The translations under genes and the position numbers were made by a program. This document shows positions 60,058 to 64,000 of a DNA stretch of 64,000 nucleotides, in pieces. Origin of the DNA: Saturnia japonica (taxonomy: Eukaryota; Arthropoda; Insecta; Lepidoptera; Saturniidae); the NCBI GenBank assembly GCA_033032175.1, contig CM065318.1, positions 14,818,001-14,882,000 on the forward strand, in the 5' to 3' direction. The notes beneath the pieces were generated by a model. That model had not been told where the DNA came from and did not search any database. It saw only the letters and a program-made list of their open reading frames with translations. The number at the start of each line of letters is the position of its first letter. The stretch's first letter is position 1.

Positions 60058-60411
60058 TACATAGGTTCTGTGAGGGACCTTTTTTTTTTCTTTTTTACGC
60101 TAGTTAGTTAGCGCTAGTTAGTGTAGAAACATTCCGATTACTGAATACACATACGCACGGTTCCTTCCTTCCTCCCAGGAGAAAGGGAACGTGCCTATGT
60201 GTATATTTAGTTAGCTCGAATCGTAGGTGTAGGGATTCGAATAGATCGCGACCTATTTGCGAACGCGACGACCGCCCGAGCCGAGGTCCGGCCACTTTGG
60301 CACCCTCGTGCGAGTCGTCCACAAAACTTTCGCGGCTGAGTGCCCTCTGCGCTCGCCCCCAAGTCCGGTGAAGCTGTAAAAGCCGAAAAAAAAAAAAAAA
60401 AAAAAAAAAAA
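60058..60411 (+). mobile_element. jockey-like LINE 3' UTR with poly-A
   Basis: Matches the 3' UTR of the 47325-51235 LINE (TACATAGGTTCTGTGAGGGA, GCTAGTTAGTGTAGAAA, then the CTTTCGCGGCTGAGTGCCC region) and ends in 26 As (60386-60411). No coding sequence. Confidence 0.85.
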
Positions 60412-61319
60412 GAGTATTTTCTGCTAGTAGCACACCACACCTAGTAAAAGGCTAGAATTAGGAAGTCTAATAACTGCCAAAGTAACTAAAAATGGCTAAA
60501 CATTGAAAGTAACCAAATTTATCTAACAAAAAAAAGGGTATGAAATTACTTTTTTTTATATTTCATATAATCGTATTTAAAAAAATCCACACAATTTTTT
60601 TTAATTACATAAATAGTTAAATACAGCTGTTGATGTCGAAAGTTCGGGTTGATGGGTTTCTTCAAAGGACTCGGAAATTAAACTTTACCAAACTGTGTAA
60701 CTTAAAAGTTTAAATTACTGCTACTGCTAGTACTAAAAACATTAATTTAAAAGTAGCTGGAAAGAGTGGCTAAATTATTTAGTTACCAATGTGTATACGC
60801 TGGTTCGTTTTCTTTCATAAAACTAGCCGGATTGTTGGTTGGGGGCAATTTCCCTGGTCGATTACAATATATGCACAATGACACGGAATACTGGAATTTA
60901 TAGAATGGAGAAAAAAGGGACTCACCGAACAACAGCTTTTACGCACTTTGGAGGCCTCCTCTTGTGTTCACTTCTGTGTCACCACGCACCATGCACGATA
61001 ATTTATTCAAGTTTTTTGAAGTAAAGTTTATTTTAATTAAATACCGCAGTCACTCTGTCTTTGCCGTTGTAATTTTAAAGGCGAACTGACGTCGGCGAAA
61101 AGGTAGGGGGTAGACAAGGATAGACAGATACGAGGAAAAAGGATAGGTGATGTATCATTGTGCATATGATCGTCGTATGCGCCTTTTAGCCTTAACATCC
61201 CCCCGGGCTTGACAGGATAATTATCCTTCAAGATCTAACAGTAGAATATAAGTATTTTATTTAACTTAGTCTACACGAACCATTATTGTGTATTATTCAA
61301 TTAATATTTATTTAAATAT
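60412..61319. other. AT-rich gap, nothing recognised
   Basis: Simple T and A runs and no supported gene; it ends at the BEL/Pao LTR. Confidence 0.5.
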
Positions 61320-62322
61320 TGTTGGGTACGCAGCACGTCACACGCGTCGATAGGGCGAGTGACGTCAACCCGGGTTGGACGGGTTTGTTAATCTTATAGG
61401 ATTTCTCAAAAAATCCTATAAGACGCCGGATGCCCGCCTCGTGGCGATTATTCTCGCCGATCCGGAGTGCTCGGTACGGGGTCCTGAGGTGTGCGATACC
61501 GCACAAGCTCACTCGATAATCAAACACAAAACTTGTACTAACAACGTAACCGAGCCGACCAATCTGACTATGTGACCGCAAGTCTTCAATATATCCGTAG
61601 TGGCGCTAGTGTCGATGGTTGCAGGTTCCGATGAAATCCGTAGCGGCGCTGGTGTCGATGGTTGCAGGTTCCGATGAAATCCGTAGCGGCGCTGGTGTCG
61701 ATGGTCTTCTTTGTAGGCGGTCGGAGGTCGGTCGGTTAGTGCCCAGCAGCGCCGCGGGATTGAGCATGAAGACTGCGGCATTACCATAAAGGGAGCCCCT
61801 TGCGCTCGGGCAAAAGGTGCCCTATTTCTATTTTATTTTCATTATGGTCGGCTCGGTTTTCCGTTTATATTTATTTAATTATTAAACCTATGTACATACT
61901 TCTTACGCCTAATTATCCTATATCGTATTCCCTATCTATAAACATAACTTATTCTATACTTAATCCATACTACGCGCCCGTATAAACGAAATACCCGGTC
62001 CCGAACACAGATCGATACATTCTTTACATAGTTTCGGGACGCGAGCCGAGCGCGTACTTATATAAATTATTATTCTATCTTAAATCTATGGGGAATAATT
62101 AGACAATTATGTACAATGTTTATTTCGATATCCTTATAGCTACTTATCATCTATTCTACGCTATGTATTGTCAATATTCTATATCTATGTATTCTTTATT
62201 CTATAATTCTTATATATCACTCAATATTCCATAATCTATCTATTCTATATTCTATAATATAATAAGTCTATATAAATCTGTTAAATTATATCTTATATGA
62301 GGCGACGCCGCTGTCGCCAACA
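61320..62322 (-). repeat. BEL/Pao 3' LTR
   Basis: 1003 bp, TGTTGGGTACGC...CTGTCGCCAACA, placed directly downstream of the pol gene in coding orientation. It contains a 43-bp tandem repeat (61593-61705). Confidence 0.8.
61593..61705. repeat. 43-bp tandem repeat inside the LTR
   Basis: About 2.6 units starting ATCCGTAG at 61593, 61636 and 61679. Units 2 and 3 are nearly identical; unit 1 differs at a few bases. Confidence 0.9.
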
Positions 62323-62387
62323 AATATAATAATCTAACGAACTATAAATTAGTGGACTGTATTGAAATGGTTTAATATTATTAATTA

Positions 62388-64000
62388 CTAATTAGGCAAG
62401 GGGAATACTTTCACCACGGGTCGGCGATAGATTCCGGATTTAGTTTTAACGTCTACGACACGCGAAACGCCATCTTTACCAGGAAACGTCCGTTCTATTA
62501 CACCTAAGGGCCAATCCAACGGAGCACTGTTGTCTGATTTAAGCAGAACAACCGTCCCCCGCTGAACGGGTGCACTCGGAGTTAACCATTTATTTCGAAC
62601 CTGTATAGTATTCAGGTATTCGATTTTCCACCGTTTCCAAAAGGATTGAACTAAGTGGTCAACTAAGCGTTTTCTTTGAAGAAGCGGAACTTTCTCATTG
62701 GTCAAATCCTCCGATGGTAATGATTTTAATGGGGTCATAACTAAAAAGTGCGCAGGAGTCAATGCTAGGGGTTCCGCGGGGTCGCTACTTAGCACTGATA
62801 GCGGACGCGAATTGAGAATTGCCTCAATTTGAGTGAGTACGGTAATCATTTCTTCGGACGTTAGTAGTATTTTTCCTACCACTTTAGCGAGATGTGTTTT
62901 AACACTTTTGACATTGCTCTCTGCTAATCCATTAAAATGTGGACTCAGTGGTGGATGGAATTTTATTTCTATTCTATTATCACGCGCCACGTTAGCGAAT
63001 TTGTCTTTATAATGTTCAGATTCTAACAGCTGGTACATTTCGTCAAGGTATGACTTTGCACCTATGAAATTGGTGCCGTTATCCGAATAAAGAACTGCTA
63101 CGGGACCGCGTCTCGATATAAATCTTTTCAATGCATTTAAAAACGCCTCCGTACTTAAATCTGTCGCTAATTCCAGATGTACCGCTTTTGTTACGAGACA
63201 TACAAATAAGCATATGTACGCCTTAATACTATGCACACCACGACGACGATATGGTAATATATACAAGGGACCAGCGTAGTCCATGCTAGTATGACAGAAA
63301 GCTTTAGCTTCCTGGACCCTAGCAGCCGGTAAATCTGCCATAAAAGGCACAGTATTTTTCGGATTAGCCTTAAAACAGATTGTACATTGTTGCACTCGTT
63401 TACGTACAATATTGCGAGCAGATAAAATCCAATACTTCTGTCGCAATAAAGACATCAATAATTGCGGTCTGGTGTGTAGATATTTTTGGTGATAATAATC
63501 AATAATTAAGTTTACTATGTGGTCTTTCCGAGGGAGCAATATGGGATGTTGGCTGTCATAATCCAAAGCCGCATTAACCAGTCGACCACCTACTCTGAAG
63601 ATGCCATCTTTCAAAAAAGCATTAAGCTTTTAAAAAGCGCGGGGCAACTTCTTTCCGCACTGTGCCATTTTGATCTCATCAGCAAAGTGAATTTTTTGAA
63701 GGTCTTTGATTATGTATTCTTCGGCTTGATTCAAATGAGAAATTACAAAATTTTTAGGAATCTTTTTCACAAACCGAAGGAAATAGTTCACTATTCGCAG
63801 TAATCTAGACCACGAGGACACTCTAGTGGCGAGAGCACAAAATACCGGAGTAGAAGTTGGTGAGGCGCTGTCTGTAGTAGCGAGGACATTGACCTTCAAT
63901 TCGGGTACTTCATCCTCTACATTAGCGGGATCAAAGCGATTTATTGGCCATTCGGTGTCAGGCAGTCGAAAGAACGAGGGCCCACTGAACCAGAGGGGGT
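62388..64000 (-). pseudogene. BEL/Pao pol polyprotein, integrase part, open at right edge
   Basis: Minus-strand frame from the window edge to a TAG at 62388-62390, with one in-frame TAA at 63630-63632. In order: a region ending GKKLPRAF; an integrase zinc-binding H-H-C-C (HQKYLHTRP, CTICFK); a core with DYAGPL, YSDNGTNF and a conserved Glu in GLAESNVKSV; then the C-terminal domain usual for Pao elements (LTPAHFL, RGTVVLL, YRRPVVKVFPLP). Protease and reverse transcriptase would lie beyond the edge. One nonsense codon makes it inactive as read. Confidence 0.9.

Noticed and set aside
60104..60440. Two minus-strand ORFs with poly-Phe
   Set aside because: They are translations of the LINE 3' UTR and its poly-A tail read backwards.
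1..64000. CRISPR arrays, operons, phage or plasmid features
   Set aside because: No regularly spaced repeats with unique spacers and no prokaryotic gene organisation; introns and transposons are those of an insect.

Overview
This is a piece of an insect nuclear genome, almost certainly a moth or butterfly. It is AT-rich, has small exons split by GT/AG introns, and is packed with transposable elements typical of Lepidoptera. Those include mariner copies with TTAGGTCCTTACATATGA termini, dispersed repeats carrying CCGCGGCTTCGCTCACGTG-like ends, tRNA-derived SINEs, jockey- and R1-type LINEs, and copia and BEL/Pao LTR elements. There is no bacterial gene organisation, CRISPR array or operon.

Five host genes can be read. 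On the left are a head-to-head pair: a Ras-like GTPase of the Ric/RIT type (minus strand, first two coding exons, running off the left edge) and the N-terminal part of WDR91 (plus strand, four exons, 3495-10113). Next is a small three-exon gene (plus, 13161-18672) that I assemble as an SPMIP1/ATP6V1FNB-like axonemal microtubule inner protein; its second intron holds a 3.2-kb R1-type LINE. The centre is the complete 13-exon MAU2 (SCC4) cohesin-loader gene (minus, 25198-47095), with mobile elements in many introns. Right of it is the complete four-exon ribosomal protein L12 gene (minus, 55278-57796).

The rest is mobile DNA. 6474-8881 is a BEL/Pao-type unit whose body is a decayed RAG1/Transib-like DDE transposase; 11.9-12.3 kb is a LINE reverse-transcriptase fragment; 15.15-18.35 kb is the R1-type LINE. 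25.9-46 kb holds MAU2 introns with mariner, Tc1, MITEs, SINEs and an ORF1-only LINE. 47.3-51.2 kb is a jockey-like LINE split by an integrase-less copia element. 51.2-55.3 kb is a repeat-only gap, and 61.3-64 kb is the 3' part of a BEL/Pao retrotransposon running off the right edge.

The host genes do not form a pathway: endosome maturation (WDR91), Ras signalling (Ric), sperm or cilia axoneme (SPMIP1-like), cohesin loading (MAU2) and translation (RpL12). The most unusual points are the LTR-bounded transposase unit with matching 5-bp flanks, a WDR91 reading frame that ends before any WD40 repeat, the cryptic three-exon axonemal gene, and a mariner insertion about 47 bp upstream of a MAU2 splice acceptor.
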